Positions 10,610 through 23,800 of a stretch of DNA of 64,000 bases are shown in pieces (positions within the stretch are counted from its first letter, which is position 1; every line of letters begins with the position of its first letter). The DNA lies in contig FN649758.1 in the NCBI GenBank assembly GCA_000310025.1, positions 2,076,795-2,140,794 on the forward strand, read 5' to 3'. Position numbers and translations under genes: made by a program. The notes under the pieces are model-generated. The model saw only the letters and a program-made list of their open reading frames with translations, was not told the origin of the DNA and ran no database searches. Source of the stretch: Ectocarpus siliculosus. Taxonomy: Eukaryota > Sar > Phaeophyceae > Ectocarpales > Ectocarpaceae.

Positions 10610-11412
10610 ACTCGAACCATGCCCACTATTCCGCCCCAACAGTCTGTGTGAATGCACGGCAGACCAGACCCTTCGCACGAGACTAAAACCCGATATCATT
10701 ATACATCCTGCCCTTGTACACCTGCAATAGTCTCCCCGCCCCCCCCCCCCCAACTCACCCTCGACAACGACACCACCCCGTGTAGCCTCACCGACGCTTC
10801 CTCTCGCTCGTTTCCGGACAGCTCCAGCTGCAGCGCCACCGCTACCCCAACACCCGGCCCCTCTCAGCACCATCAAGGCGCCCACCGGGTCGTGCAAGAC
10901 CCGAACAACCGGCAGGACTCGCAGGAGGCGCCGGCGGGCCTTGGAGGGAAGGCCTCCTTCTTCTTCTGTTCCCACGCCGCCGGGACCTTCGCCACCGCCG
11001 CCGCCACCGCCGCCGCCGCCGCTTACAAGCCCTTCGCTCTCGTCGGCCAAAATGTCTCACAGCGAGGACATCACCCGCGCCCATTCCAGGCGGCGGCGGG
11101 GCGGTCTCGGCTCTCCCCCGGCCGCCGCCGCCGCCGCCGGAGAGGAGCCGGCAGTGACGCATCACCCCGCGCGCAACCAGGCGCGTCTGTTACCCTCGCC
11201 CGGCGGGGGCTCCGTCCGATCGGCTCGCACAAGGCCTGGGACAAGGACCTCGAGGGCCTCGACGGCAGCAGGACTACACGGAGGAACGGGCTGTGCGGCT
11301 GCTGCTCTCGCATTCCGCGTCGGCGGTGGCGCCGGCAGCGGGTTCGCTTAGTCCTTCCGTGGCGGGGGTCGGAGGGCGGCACGGCGGCGACGGCGTCGTC
11401 CTGCTTGCACCA
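10610..11412. other. GC-rich low-complexity region, no supportable gene
   Basis: All six frames contain long open stretches because of CCG/GGC runs (about 10960-11030 and 11100-11140). Some short segments look protein-like on either strand, but none links to a start, splice pair or domain. A C-run lies at 10738-10752. Confidence 0.4.
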
Positions 11413-11770
11413 CTAGGCCAACCTAGAAATGAGGGCGTCCAGCTCTTCCGCCGAGAGCGCGGCGGGGGCGATTGGGACCGAGGTGGCTGCCGACCCGAGC
11501 GGTCCTCGTTGCTTCGCCGGTGCGGCACCATCCGCACCCGCCACATCCTCCGGTTCCTCCTCTCCCTCGGTCGCCGCACCCACGCCCCCATCGCCGAACA
11601 GCGTGCTTCCGCTAGAGAAGCGCAGTCGCAGCTTCAGCCCCTGCTGTCGGCGTTGGCCACGCCTCCTGCTCCTCCCCCCAGGTTGTCCACGGCCAGGAGG
11701 TAGACCCCCTCGCGGCCCTCGGTCGCCCAGAGGACGCCCTGCAGGTCCGGGCTGACGCACATCCCCGTAT
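11413..11770 (-). CDS. Candidate last exon of an unknown gene, possible 1-nt frameshift
   Basis: An acceptor CTCAG precedes 11770 on the minus strand. The first frame reads GMCVSPDLQGVLWATEGREG and VYLLAVDNLGGG, which resembles a beta-propeller blade, and then meets a stop. The next frame opens at once as LKLRLRFSSGST and runs to a natural-looking C terminus, LSAEELDALISRLA plus stop at 11413. The shift sits at a run of four G near 11640, where one extra G would join the two. This could be a sequencing or assembly error, a young pseudogene, or a missed small intron. Upstream exons were not identified. The family is unknown; the propeller comparison is only an impression. Confidence 0.35.
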
Positions 11771-12950
11771 CTGAGTATTTGATTGTTTGTGTTTGTTACG
11801 GGAGGGGGGGACACGAGTGTGCGAGTGAATTTAGCTCGGTGGTGTGTTGCCGCGGTGTGGGCGTGTCTCCTGCGATTGCGCCGCCGATGTAACGGCGGTC
11901 TCGTGCTTTTGCGGAGGAGGACACGTGCGTGTGTACTGTGGCCACCGACACGAGATGACTACCGGATCGGCGCGCAACTCTGGAGTCTCGCTTCTCAGCG
12001 GGTGACAACGTGTGCTGCTGCTGGCCGCTTGATGCTGACATTCACCCTCGCGCTCGAACCGAAACACAATCGGACTAACTTTCCAGGATTGCACGTACGA
12101 ATCCTGTTGTGCGATACGAAAGACTGCTGCAGCAAATAGTTACGCTGGAACAACATCACCTTCGAGGTATATCTGCAGACACCATTACGTCTGCAGACTT
12201 TGAAGCAACATGAGTCAACTATGCTACGCCAGCGGCGCCATAAAGAAACTCTGGCCGTACCAAAGACCTCACTACTGTAGAGGTCTACCCAAAACACCAC
12301 GCTACAGCGGTAGACTATAATAATACCACATTGTACAATGTGGTACAGCAGTATCGTCGGAGATCAGACAATTCTTGGGCCTGACCACCTGAACTGCCGA
12401 CTCTCTACAGTAGTGCGGAGCCCACGGATCCCATGCCTAACTACAAACCAGCAGCTCCTAGACTCTGCCTGACTACTAGCTCCTGGGACTCTGCGATCCG
12501 TCGAGCACACAGCAGCACCTACCTCCGGAGGAGAGCCCCGCACCTACCGAAGAACACTTGCGAAGGATGATCGATCTGCGGATCCTGGCTGCCTGGGACT
12601 CCGAACTCGAAGATGTGCCGCTGGATGTACGCCTCGTAGCCGTCTTGACGCTTGCCAGGCCTACGAGCCGGGCAGACACCATCCCTCCGGGGGTGCCTGC
12701 CCAGAGCAGTCAGCGCACAGCGTGGTGGCGAGAGCGGAGAGCAGCGTTGGGCGTTGGGCGTTGGGTTCTTGTTGAAGGCGATTATGGTTCTCGAGGCGTT
12801 CGATCAATACAAATCAGAGGAAACCTGCGCACTCCTGCTGCTGAGCTGCGCAATCTTTTGACAAGTAAATCCAGGACCACATCCTACCGGGAACCGCGCA
12901 GGTCGACGCGGGTTCCAATACGATCGACCTAAACTAGGCTGCAGCAACCT
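11771..12950. other. Spacer containing a palindromic hairpin and ambiguous open frames
   Basis: At 12558-12690 both strands read protein-like text over ~45 codons (minus: DGYEAYIQRHIFEFG before a GTAGGT donor; plus: RMIDLRILAAWDSELE). They cannot both be coding, and neither has other support. The hairpin at 12270-12415 is listed separately. No other gene was recognised. Confidence 0.4.
12270..12415. repeat. Nested inverted repeat around a 22-bp perfect palindrome
   Basis: CACTACTGTAGAG at 12270-12282 is exactly inverted at 12403-12415, and a perfect 22-bp palindrome centred on TTGTACAA occupies 12324-12345 between the arms. The structure is about 146 bp long. It could be a small foldback element or the core of a stem-loop RNA; the arms are too short to decide. 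Confidence 0.6.
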
Positions 12951-14280
12951 CGCAACCTGTGGTGTGCCTCAGCATGAGCATCGTGAAACCGTCCCGATGT
13001 CATGATGTGCGGGACATGACACGTTGATGGATGTATCGACGTGAATGTGTCCATGTGGGTCCAGTCGGCGCGATGCCGTGAGATTATTTTCTTGGACATC
13101 ATTCTTTCATTCTCCCACAAAAGATTCGTTCACTGCTGTTGTACATACCAATTAGTTCGCGCACACCACACTTTCGTTGACAACCACCCCAACGGCAAGC
13201 GGGAGTTCGTGAGTAGACCTGTCGGCCGCGGCAACCACATAAAACTTGAGGACCGCCGCCGTCCGGGGCACCGCCACGAAAAAAAGTGATTGCCAGCAAA
13301 GAATTCCACGAAATGCGCGGCGAATGACGCACGCGCACGCGAAGACGAGTAGCAAGCAGTCCTCGGTTCACGTTTTCGTTGCAAGTTTGACGCACCGGGC
13401 ACCAGCTGGGTCGCACGGAAGGGAAGCTAAACACACTGGATGGGGTTCTCCTTTTCTGAATCCAAAGATATGCACGCAGCAGTCACACTTTGCGCACACG
13501 AAGTTTCGCAACATACACGTACGTGCCGTAGTAGCAGCAGGACACTGGACACAGGCACCAGTAGCAGCAAGACCACGAATCTCTCAGCGAGAATATTTTA
13601 TGTTCTCATTCTTTGCAACGGCTACTTTAAAGCTTCACAGCCTCGTTTGTTTGTGGTATCCCCATCAAGATAGAGCTCATGAGAGTCCCATGGGACACCA
13701 ATGAGATCGTTCTTCTCTCATGAGAGTGATGAGACTCGCCATCCTATCTACAATTTAACTCATCACAACATTCTGATCTTTCGGAATCTCGTGAGTTTTT
13801 TTTCTGTTACAATCAGCGCTCACACCCATTTTCTGCTGGGTAGGAGCTCCAATCCGTGCACACAAAAAGGGTTCCTCGGTGGTGCGTCCCTTCGTTTTTT
13901 AACGCGAGAATCCTAGAGTGCAACACTCTCTCCCCTCAAAGTGTCCACAGCAGCAAGGAACATCAAGGATACAAGCGAGAGAAAAACTCATATTGCAAGA
14001 AACAAATTCGCTTATACGCCAGAACCTGGCCACTTACACCGTGGATGGTTGCTTGGATTTCATGCAATAGATCAACAGTGAAGAATGAAATCAATTTGAA
14101 TCCGAAACAAAGCCCGCAGGGACGACAGGGCACGCTCCCACGGAACAACATGAATAGCACTGTGTATGGGTACTCTCAGACATTCTTGTCTACGTGGACG
14201 TGGCGACAAGTCTTGTTTGTTTGTCCGTCTTGGAATCGAGCTGCAGATATCACCGGTGGTGTCGTGATTACGATTTGTTC

Positions 14281-14438
14281 ATGGGTGAACTGGTGTTTTC
14301 CGAGGCGGCGAAGACGTACTGCACGAAGAGTAGACTAGAATTCAACGTAGGACTGGCCGCAGGACAACGGGCGAAGCTTCCTCTTACGGCCGGGGGCGGA
14401 CCGCTAAGTTGTGATTAGGCGCCGACGGTTTCATTCAG
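14281..14438 (+). other. Conserved upstream block ending in a splice donor (candidate 5' exon, copy A)
   Basis: The segment is conserved with 30480-30638 upstream of the intact gene and ends CATTCAG|GTAAGG. In both copies it lies about 450-480 bp before the first recognised coding exon, whose acceptor follows a long pyrimidine tract. It contains in-frame stops before the donor, so it would be a 5'-UTR exon or carry only a short leader. It is offered because the first coding exon has no usable start codon of its own. Confidence 0.3.
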
Positions 14439-14888
14439 GTAAGGGCTAGTGGTAGTCTAGCCTAACCTAAAAGAAGAAAAGAATGTATCTCGATTCACTG
14501 TAATTACCTAGTCCCCAATCCCATGCCAAGAAATGCACCACAGTATGGAGTGTTGGCAGTACCGGGAATTTTCTTCTGCTGAGTGAGGGTGGGCTTTATC
14601 GAGCCATGGGGGGCGAGAGAAGACCAACCCACTCAACTCACAGGCCTTTCTTTCCGTTCCTCCGCACGCCGTCTGTTGAGAGGTGTGTTTCAGCGTGTTT
14701 GGATCTTCAGTCGTCCTCGATAACTCTCAGAACTACTGTACTGTAGTGTGCCCTTGAAGAATCACAGCTGCGGAAGGGGCCGCGATGCAGAAGGACCAGC
14801 TCCATCCGTGTCCTCCCAATACCGCACCCAATACCGCACAGCTCACGCACCGTATTTCTTGTGCTTCTCTCCCTCTCTCTTCAAGCAG

Positions 14889-17800
14889 CTTTCCGGAAGA
14901 CGGGGCCGCCGGCTCCACTTGTCGGCGATGTACTCGACGTTGTTCCAACTGATCCTCCCGCTGACGCCGGGGCAAGGCGAGGGCCAGGACACGAGCAGCG
15001 TAGATATCATCCCGAGGCCAAGCGAGGAGTTCGGCAGCGAAAAGGCTTTTCCCTCCTGGCCGTCGCGTGGGCATGGGCGTACCTGGGGATGGGTGTTGCA
15101 CCCGCGCTCGCGGCGCCGTGCCTCCAGGAAGCAACCGGCGAGCTGACCTACAGTCCAACCAGCGGTGTGGACCTCGAGGCGGTCTTCGACTGCGAAGACG
15201 GCGAGTTCGAGGTGGTCTGGTCCGGGGAGGTGAGTGCACCGAGCACCATCTATATCGGCAGTGGGACGACGGTCAAAATCTACGGTGAAGATACCACCAC
15301 CACCACCACAAGCGGCATAGGTAGCACGGGCATCAGCAGCTTCAGCGGTGACGATGAGCTTTGGAGCGGGTCGTCCCTCCCACGCGATGATCTCTCGTCG
15401 GCTGTGGTGGCCGGCAGCGGCCTGTCGGACGGACCCATATTCTTCGTCAACGGTGGGCAGCTCTCCCTCGACGCCTTGGCCGTGCGCGATGGCAACGCGA
15501 ACGGTGACAGCAACGCGACCGTTGACAGCGGAGGTGGAGTCGACGCGGTACAGTCGAATGTGACGATCACGGGCTGTTTGTTCGAGAACAACTTCGCCTC
15601 GGTGTGAGGAGGCGGAGTGCTGGCCAACCTGTCGATGTTGACTGTCGTCAACTCGATGTTTAGGGAAAACGCCGCGGGGCTTGTATCGTTCGCCGGGCAG
15701 GACGAAGACGAGGTTTAGGGGGCTGGTGGCGGCATCGCGGTGAGCGCCTTCCCGGTGGTAGTAGTTTCAACTCGTCTTTGCACCTCTTCTTGGGCGCCCG
15801 TGTTTAATAGAGGGAACCCTTTCCATGCCTACGAAGGGGGTGTGGATGGATGAAGGCCGGTGTCGCTATGGCTGCTCTCGGCGTCGTTTATACCCGACCT
15901 CCTGCCCCGACCACTTTCCGCGACTCTATCGCCTTAACATATCTTGTTCGACGGCCATGTTCTATCCTTAGTACAGGGAAATCGGTCCTCCGCACAGGTT
16001 CGGAAGTTGTAACCCCGTTTGTTCAAGCTCGACACCACAGCAGCGGCCACCACCTGTTTGTGCGGTGTGCTTACACGGGACGGTACTTCCTACTTTTTTG
16101 GTTTGGGAGCTGATGTATGCGTGACTACTGGTGGTGCAGTTTCCGACCCATGCAATGCCTACGACGGGAGTGTGGATGGCTGAAGGCCGGTGTCATTATA
16201 TCTGCTCTCGGCGTCGTTTCTTCCCTACCTCCTGCCAAACCTCCTACCGCGACTGCTGTCGTCTTGCCCGCGCTGTTCCTAAGGCCAAGGACTCTACTGT
16301 ACTGGTCGAAGGTTGCTTGTTCGACACGCGCTATGCCTCCAAGAAGGGGGGCGGCCTCCTCCAGAAGTCGGGACAGCTGTCGGTGGTGGGCTCCTTGTTC
16401 TACAACAAAACCGCCGGGAGCGACAACGAAGATTCAAGTGAGAGACCAAAACCGCCGCGCGCCTTGCCGCGGGTTCACGAAAGACACCCGCACGGTGGTG
16501 CTGTTTCGCAATCACGGGGCCGATGCAGCCAAAGTGTCCCGTCGCCGCCCCGTACCACCGCGCTCTTGATTCGGGGGGCCTGCCTACCTTTGGTTCACGC
16601 TCGCAGCCAAGTGGGATGAGAAAGCCGAAACAGTCTCGCAATCCTTCTCCACCATGATGCAGATATCGAGGGATTACGTCAGTGGCCAGCCCCCAGCTCA
16701 ATCTCCCCATCCCCCCACCCCGTGTAACCCCCCAACGCTGTTTCCCTCGCTTTCTCCAGAGGATCCGATAGGAGAGGGTGGGGCGGTGGCCAAGACCGCT
16801 TGCACGCACTTCTCCGATACGCGGACAGCGGCAGCTGCGCCCTGCGACTTCCGAGACACGGTCTTCTTCAACGATTCCGTGGCGGAAAAGGCCGGTGCGC
16901 TAATAATCGCGGCCGGGGATGATGGCGATCGCCCAACGGTGGAGCTTGACGGGTGTGTGGTTAGGAACAACACGGCCGGGAAGGCGCTGTCGGACGACCC
17001 TCAGGGTGAAGAGGGCGCGATTGTGGTGGGCCCGGGGTGCGCGCTCCTCCTCTCGGACTGTCTCCTCGAGAAGAACTGGACCAGAAAAAACGTACAAGCG
17101 TGGGGCGTTTTTTATTTTGGTGGTGCGTTTGCTGTTGTATGGCGTCAGCCTTGATACATGGTACCAGGTGTCGGCGGAGGTGGGCTCTGCCCCTCTCGTG
17201 TGACACCGCCTCCTTTTTGTATTCTTACCGTTACTCCTGGTTGCCGTATTGCGGTTGCTAAAAGCCACAGAAAACTCACCTGGACGTTTTTCGATGCCGC
17301 TCATCGTCTGGTATCGAGGTTGACTGTAGCACCGTAGTGTTTCGAGATAGGGTTTCTGTTCTACAGCAGTCGAGAGGTATGAATCCGGCTTTCGGCTTGG
17401 TCCTTGGAAGACTACGATGAAACCTCTCAAACAAAACGATATACCTAATGCATCAAGCTACGAGATTTGGGGGTTCTGCATTCATTGCACACCAAAGAAA
17501 TGACCCACGCGTTACTCGACTTGCGGCCTTTCCGTGTCGGCACGACCGCCGACGCCTGGTTTCTGGAAATCGTTTGCACGGCGAGTTCTGACCATCGTGG
17601 AGAGTACACGAAGCAGCAGATAGCGTCCTCTTGGGGTCGCACCAGGGCATGTTTTTCGGTTTAGTGTGCCCACACACGGTTCGACGATTGTGCGGCTGGC
17701 GCGTGGGGTTGTTCCCACTTCCATCATTGTTATGCTCGACGAAACCAGCAGACGCTACAGTCTGTGCGGAGCTGAAAGCGCCATGGCTGCGGGGTAGACT

Positions 17801-20800
17801 CCCTCTTGCGTGATGCGTGCCATTTTCTGTCACTTCCCACCTCATTGAAGCTGGATCGTGTCCTATTTAGAACCCCCCAGAAACTCAGAAATCCTCGATG
17901 TGACATCGTGGTTATCATCTGGTACGAACTCTTCCACTCCTGTTGAGCATGAGCAATGGCAAGACGTCCTCGCAGACCAGCTTTGGAGTGTGCGTACTAC
18001 GCTATTTACTACGTTCTCCCCCCGCACCCGCCTGCCGGCCAACCCCGTTTACCGCTGCTGATATCTCCGGTCTTAACACAGGGCGGGGTGGTCAACCTGT
18101 CGGGAGGGGGCAACTTGGACGACGACCCCGGTGCCGTTCTCGTCGTGCAAGACTCAATCTTCGTGTCCAACACGGCCCTGCTCAACAACGCCGGCGGGGT
18201 GACCATGAACAAGTTCACCAACACCACCATCGTCGGGCAGGGTAACGTGTTCTGCGGAAACAGGTGTGCCCAGGGTGGCGCCGCGATCGGGGCGGACTAC
18301 AATTCCATCATTACGGTCGAAGGGGGAACCTTCATCGGCAACGAGGCGGACATGGAGGTACAGTAGAGGTCGCTATTCAAGGCCGGTGAAACCGCTTGGC
18401 ACCGATGGAACATTATAGGTGTCTCGTATCCTGAATAGTGCCGGGTGCCCCGACATGAGGCCGGTGTTTTCCGGCCTTCAACAGGGACCTCTACTGTACG
18501 CAGAAAAGGCCGCGCCTCGAAATTTCCTGAAAGATTGTTTAAAGGCTGATAGTTGTGACTCGCTGCTCAAATCCAGGGTATTAATCGAGTGAATAACGGT
18601 TGCGTCGTATGCTCGGACGCGGGAAAACAGATGGACACATGACAGAGAATGAGCGGTCTCCTAGGATATGATCTTTGATCTTTGATCTTGATCTTGATAT
18701 GACGATCTTGTTTCGACTTGCCTACGCTAATTTGTCCCCGACGCCCGCCCAGTGTTGCTTGTTTCGCGTTTGGCGCTCAGCAACGGTCCAATGCGGGCCT
18801 GACGCGTTCCAATCTGAGGGTTCTCTTTGATTGGCCTTTCGTAGCATCGGGGGGCAACAAGGCGTCTCGACTGCTGTACCTCAAAGCTCAACCGTTGCGC
18901 TGCTGGCGCCACTTCGAATAACTCACTAAAGAGACCCCCCGAACCGCGTCAGACTGAAGAGGAAGGCTGGCAAAAAGTCGAGCAGAGCGGGGGAGTGCTT
19001 TGGACGAGGGGTGAGATTTCCGTCCTGGGTGGGCACTTTTCCAACAACTCGGCTAAGAATGGCGGAGTGATTCAAGGCAGCCTTAACAGCACGATAGTAG
19101 AGGAAGGAGGCACGTTCGAGAACAACGTGGCCGAGAACGGCGGCGTGGTTTCCGTCGTCGAAGACGGTTCGTTGGTGTTCAACGGGGGCCTGTTGCAAGG
19201 ACACTCTGCAAGCAACGGAGGGGGCGCCTTCTTCGCCGAGAGCGGTGCAGGCATCGAGGTGCGGGTGTCAAGCGTCGCCACGCCATCGAAATCGCTGACT
19301 TCTTTCTTGTTGTCACTTTGGCCGTGCAACGAAACGCATCTTCAACAAAGCACTAACGTAAGGTAGGCCTCCTATTGGGTTGTTCCTCCGGCGGAAAGTC
19401 CATATAACCGTTACTCTTCGGATACACCGTCTGACGGGTGTTTGGTTTCGAAACAATCGGCTTCCGCCAGGTAACCGGAGGAACCTTCATCTCAAACAAG
19501 GCCGATTTCGGAGGGTTTCTGTACAAAGCGAGCAAGAGAAATGCCACTTGCTCGGGAGCGACAGTTCTGAAGCACGAGGGCGTCGATGGCGACGCGATCT
19601 ACGCCATCGATGGCGCGAATCTGGAGTGGGAGTGCAACCTGAGGGAGAACTCTGCGCTGATCGGGCCCGCCATGTGAGAAGGGAGAGAGTACGTCTTCTT
19701 GCGTTCGAAGAGAATTCCACCACGGGAATCGCTCAGCAACGTCCTCGCACATCTTTCACTACTGTTGATTGCTTTCTCTATCCCCTGCTGTCTCGTTGAG
19801 ATAGAGGTTGGATAGGATCTGCGTTTCGCCCTTCCCAGTTCGTGGATACTTCAATAACAAGATTTTGCGTGTGATGTGAGGTGCGATACTCTGCTACAAC
19901 AGCAGTTGTGTGTGCTGGATGCCCTTCACGTCCTTGTTCTCTCTCTCTAATTCTCTCCCTCTGCTGTTGCTTTGACTTTGGCAGCTACGCCCGCGACAAC
20001 GCGGTGGTGGCTCTTAGCGGCGTCGAGGTGTCAGACAACTTCGTCACTCGCGGCAGCGCCATTTTCGTTGTCAACAGCGAGCTCATCACGTATCAGGTGA
20101 GCGAATGATCCAGATTCGCGAGGACGAACCAGAGCAAGAAGGGACAAAACGAACGCCTGTCTGTCGATCTATGTGCTGCGTCGTCCGAAAGATCAATAAT
20201 ATCCCTCGCTCCATACGAGTGTTTGGTGCTTCGCTGAGGAATTCCATCCCCACACACGAATTGAGCAGGTGGTCGTTAACGACACGTCGGAGAACCCCGA
20301 CTTATCTGCTGTGCAGACCGACAGACTGTCTACGTATACAGCTGAAGACACCTCCTTCGTGGGCTTTGCTGGCGAGGTACGTGCGTGATTGAGGGCTCTC
20401 CGTTCATGGTTCAGTTCCATGGGTTCGAACGCGCCATGTCAGAGGTGTGCTCAAAAAAGGGGCATGTAGCTCTTTGTAGCCTAATTTTGTGAACCCGAAC
20501 GAGCGGTGATCGTCACGAAGGTGGACAGGTCGCAAACGTGAGGCACTGCTATACCACATAGATGTTCACTGATTTAGGAGCTTCTTGCCCAAGTTACTCG
20601 GAATCCTGGATGCGCAACCCTTTTCGCAGAACCTTGTTTTTATCGTGCAGCACGTGGACGTGATGTACGTTAATTGCTTTGCCCCGTTTTGTGGCTTTCG
20701 TCTGGCTCCCTAGGTGGTCGTTTACAGTGAAGGGGGGCTGTACCTTGACGAGTGCGGGTACCTTGACGAGTGCGACTTCAGCGGCAGCTCGAGTGCGGTG

Positions 20801-23800
20801 CTGGTCTACGCGGAACTGGAAGACGCCACCGTGATCCGGAACGCTGTGCTAGGAGAAATGAACTGTGAGTTGATAGGTGCCGTTTGTTTGCCACTCCGTT
20901 GTTGCTAGCTTAACGGCATGTGGGTCGTGGGAATGGTCTATACGCCTTGCCCTCGGCTTGGCCCGTTTGTTTTCCCTTCCGGCTCATGCCCTCGTTATTT
21001 ATTTCGTACACACGGTAGATATGGCGCCGTGAGTTCGTCGGTTGGCTCCATCTTCGCTGTTTGCTTCTCCCTGGAAACTCTTCCCTCTGATATGTGTCCA
21101 TCGCGAAAGTTGAGGGTTTTCTTGGTGCCCGGGAGGCCATTGTTGAGGTTATAGTCAGACCACGGCTCCTCTCCTCGTTGTCTCTCACGAGGGCCCCCGT
21201 GACCCTTTTCTGCTGCCACCGTTTTTATCCTGTGCGGGCTTTTGCCTGTCGCAACCGTGCATGTGGCAGACAAAACCATCGCCGAGGAAGCGTCAGAAAT
21301 GTTGCAACTGCCGAGCGCCAAAAATTTCATCAACATCAACCTGACGTGCAACTCATTGTCGGCGGTGTCACCCTGCGGTGAAGGGTCGTGGTGTCTCGAG
21401 GGTGACCTCGGCGTCTACTGCGAGCGCTACCAGCTCAGATCCACCTTGGAAGAGGTACGAGCGCTGCACGCCCCGCAAGACGTGCTTTCTACCACGCTGT
21501 GAAATATTCCAGTGGTGCCATGGTGCTGATGACCCTCCGTGTTAATCGCCATGTTGTGCGGGGCAAGGCCTACCTTGGTTCCAGGAACTCTAGTACTTGT
21601 AGATATATGTGGGCTGAACGCGCCACTACTTAGGAGTGGGCCTCCAGAAACTCTCCCGTCGCGCAGCCCTGGATACATGTTGATCAGTGGGGATCCGACA
21701 GGGAAGATATTCAGAGTTTTTTCCGTTTCGTGAAACGCGAAGGCTAGTGTAGTTTCGTACGTACTTGTCAAGTTTCTTTGGCGGTGGCGCCTTCTGTAAA
21801 GTCTACTGTACCTGTTTTTTGTCGCCACCCCTCATGGTACAGTTCGCACGTGTTGGGTTTTAGCCTCGAAACAGGACTCCACACCCCAACTTGCTGCGCA
21901 CATCAGTTTTCGCAGGGTTGGACAACGCTCATCACGCCCTTGTTCCGTACGTCTCGAGGGAACACATTAGTCTATCGTTTTGCTATGGAGCTATGGCATC
22001 CACTCCACAGGTCTTGGTTGCGATGGATAGGGTGAGCTTTGGTTGACCAGCCTCTCTGTTTTTACTCACGACGTTGGCAATCACTTCGTCATCGTTGTTA
22101 GTGCCCCAAGAGTGCTTACCTCTGACGGATTGTGTCCCAACCTAATACAGGGTCACCAGCACCCACTCGAACCGCACCGATCAGATGTTACTGCTGCCTT
22201 CCTACACAACTCGGTCGTACGACATGTCTCCCATCTCAACAACTTCGCCTCTTTTGCGTTGTGCCCCTCGTCGCTGCCCCACCCCTTTCGCCACGGCAAT
22301 ACAAAAAGAAAGGTGTGCGCCAGTGGAGACGTGGACGCGCTGACCCTGACCCTGATCGAAGACACCGAATCCAAACTAACCTTCTACCCGAGCTTGCTCG
22401 AAGGAGAGCTGCAACTGTCGTTTGCGCCTTCCAACGCAACCAACGCAGACGACGATGACATCGCCACCAGCAGCAGGAGCTGTGTCGGCGCTAGCCGGGT
22501 GACGTGGAGCGTGTCGGGGCTGTGGCCGTCCTCAGAGGGCGAGCAAGACGACTGGACGTTTTTCCCATCGACAGGCTTGGTGCTCCCAGGGGAGAGGTGA
22601 GGGCATGACACTACCGATGGGTGAAAGGATCGCGAGCGTGTACCACTGGTATGTGAGCTCAAGTCAGTGGAGTGGCAACGAAACCACGGGTTTTCCCCGC
22701 CGAGGTGATGGGACGGGTGTCAGATATAGGGTACACCCGTAGGGTGGTTTTCGGTTTCACCCGGGATATCGATTGAACCAGCAGGGCAGGCACTAGGGAT
22801 TGTGCAATCGAAACAATTGGAGGTTGTCCATGCATGTGATGGCCGTTTTTCCGTCGTTCGTGGTTCCGTTGTTCTGCAGCGTTCGCTTGCACCTTGCGAG
22901 TCAGCCGAACGACGCATCTAATGGCCTCGCCAACATCACCGTCCGAGCGAACGACATCACTGCCCTGTCCACAACGGCGTCCATCCTGGCGAGCAACGCA
23001 GAGCCTCAGAGTGAAGGCGGTGACGTCACAGTCAGCGTGGAGTACTACTTGTGCGGTAAGGGTAACTTCTGGAGCCAGAGCGTCTCGGGGGCAGATCTCG
23101 ACCCCACCGTGGCGTGCACACTCTGCACCGAGTCCATCGATGGCGCTGTTTAGGTGCGGGGTCCGTGCATGCCGTTTATCTTGAGATGACCTGGCGCTAC
23201 TTGGAATTGTTTATCGTTTTTGTGTTTTTTTCTTCTCTTTGAGACGGAACACACAGCAGTTAAAATGAAACATAAAGATAATCACTTACGTACGCGTGAC
23301 TCTTTTTCTGGCGCCGTCTTCAATATTCGCCGTAGTTTCTCACAGCTTTCAGTTTTGACTGACTGGGTGCCACGTCCTCTTCTGTAGCCACACCTTCAAC
23401 CCGAAACGGTTGCCTCCGCCAGGGAGACCTGTGACATCGTATCCCGCTCCTGTTTCTCGGTCTATCAACGTGCATTCACAGGTTGGCTCGTATTTTATTT
23501 TCCACCGTACCAGCCAATCCCCTCCCAAGACCAACTCCACGCATCAAGTTTCACCCAGCCTCCGTGCTCTACCTGCCAAATATATGGAACGGCGGTGTTT
23601 CGGTATGAAACCGCGCACCACTCTTTTCCGCTGGACAACTACGATCCTTCGCTCCGCCCCCCCGGGTGCCTTTTGTTGGTTTGCGATGGAAGTCCGTTCC
23701 CCATGTTGACATGCATTGCTGCTACTGCTCCTACGTGCCACCCCGAATATCATGCCGACGTTGCGCCTCCGCGGCCACCATATCCTTTCAACAGTCGGCG

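Noticed and set aside
12558-12690. Protein-like text on both strands.
   Set aside because: Neither strand has a start, matching exons or a family; kept only as a note in the spacer entry.
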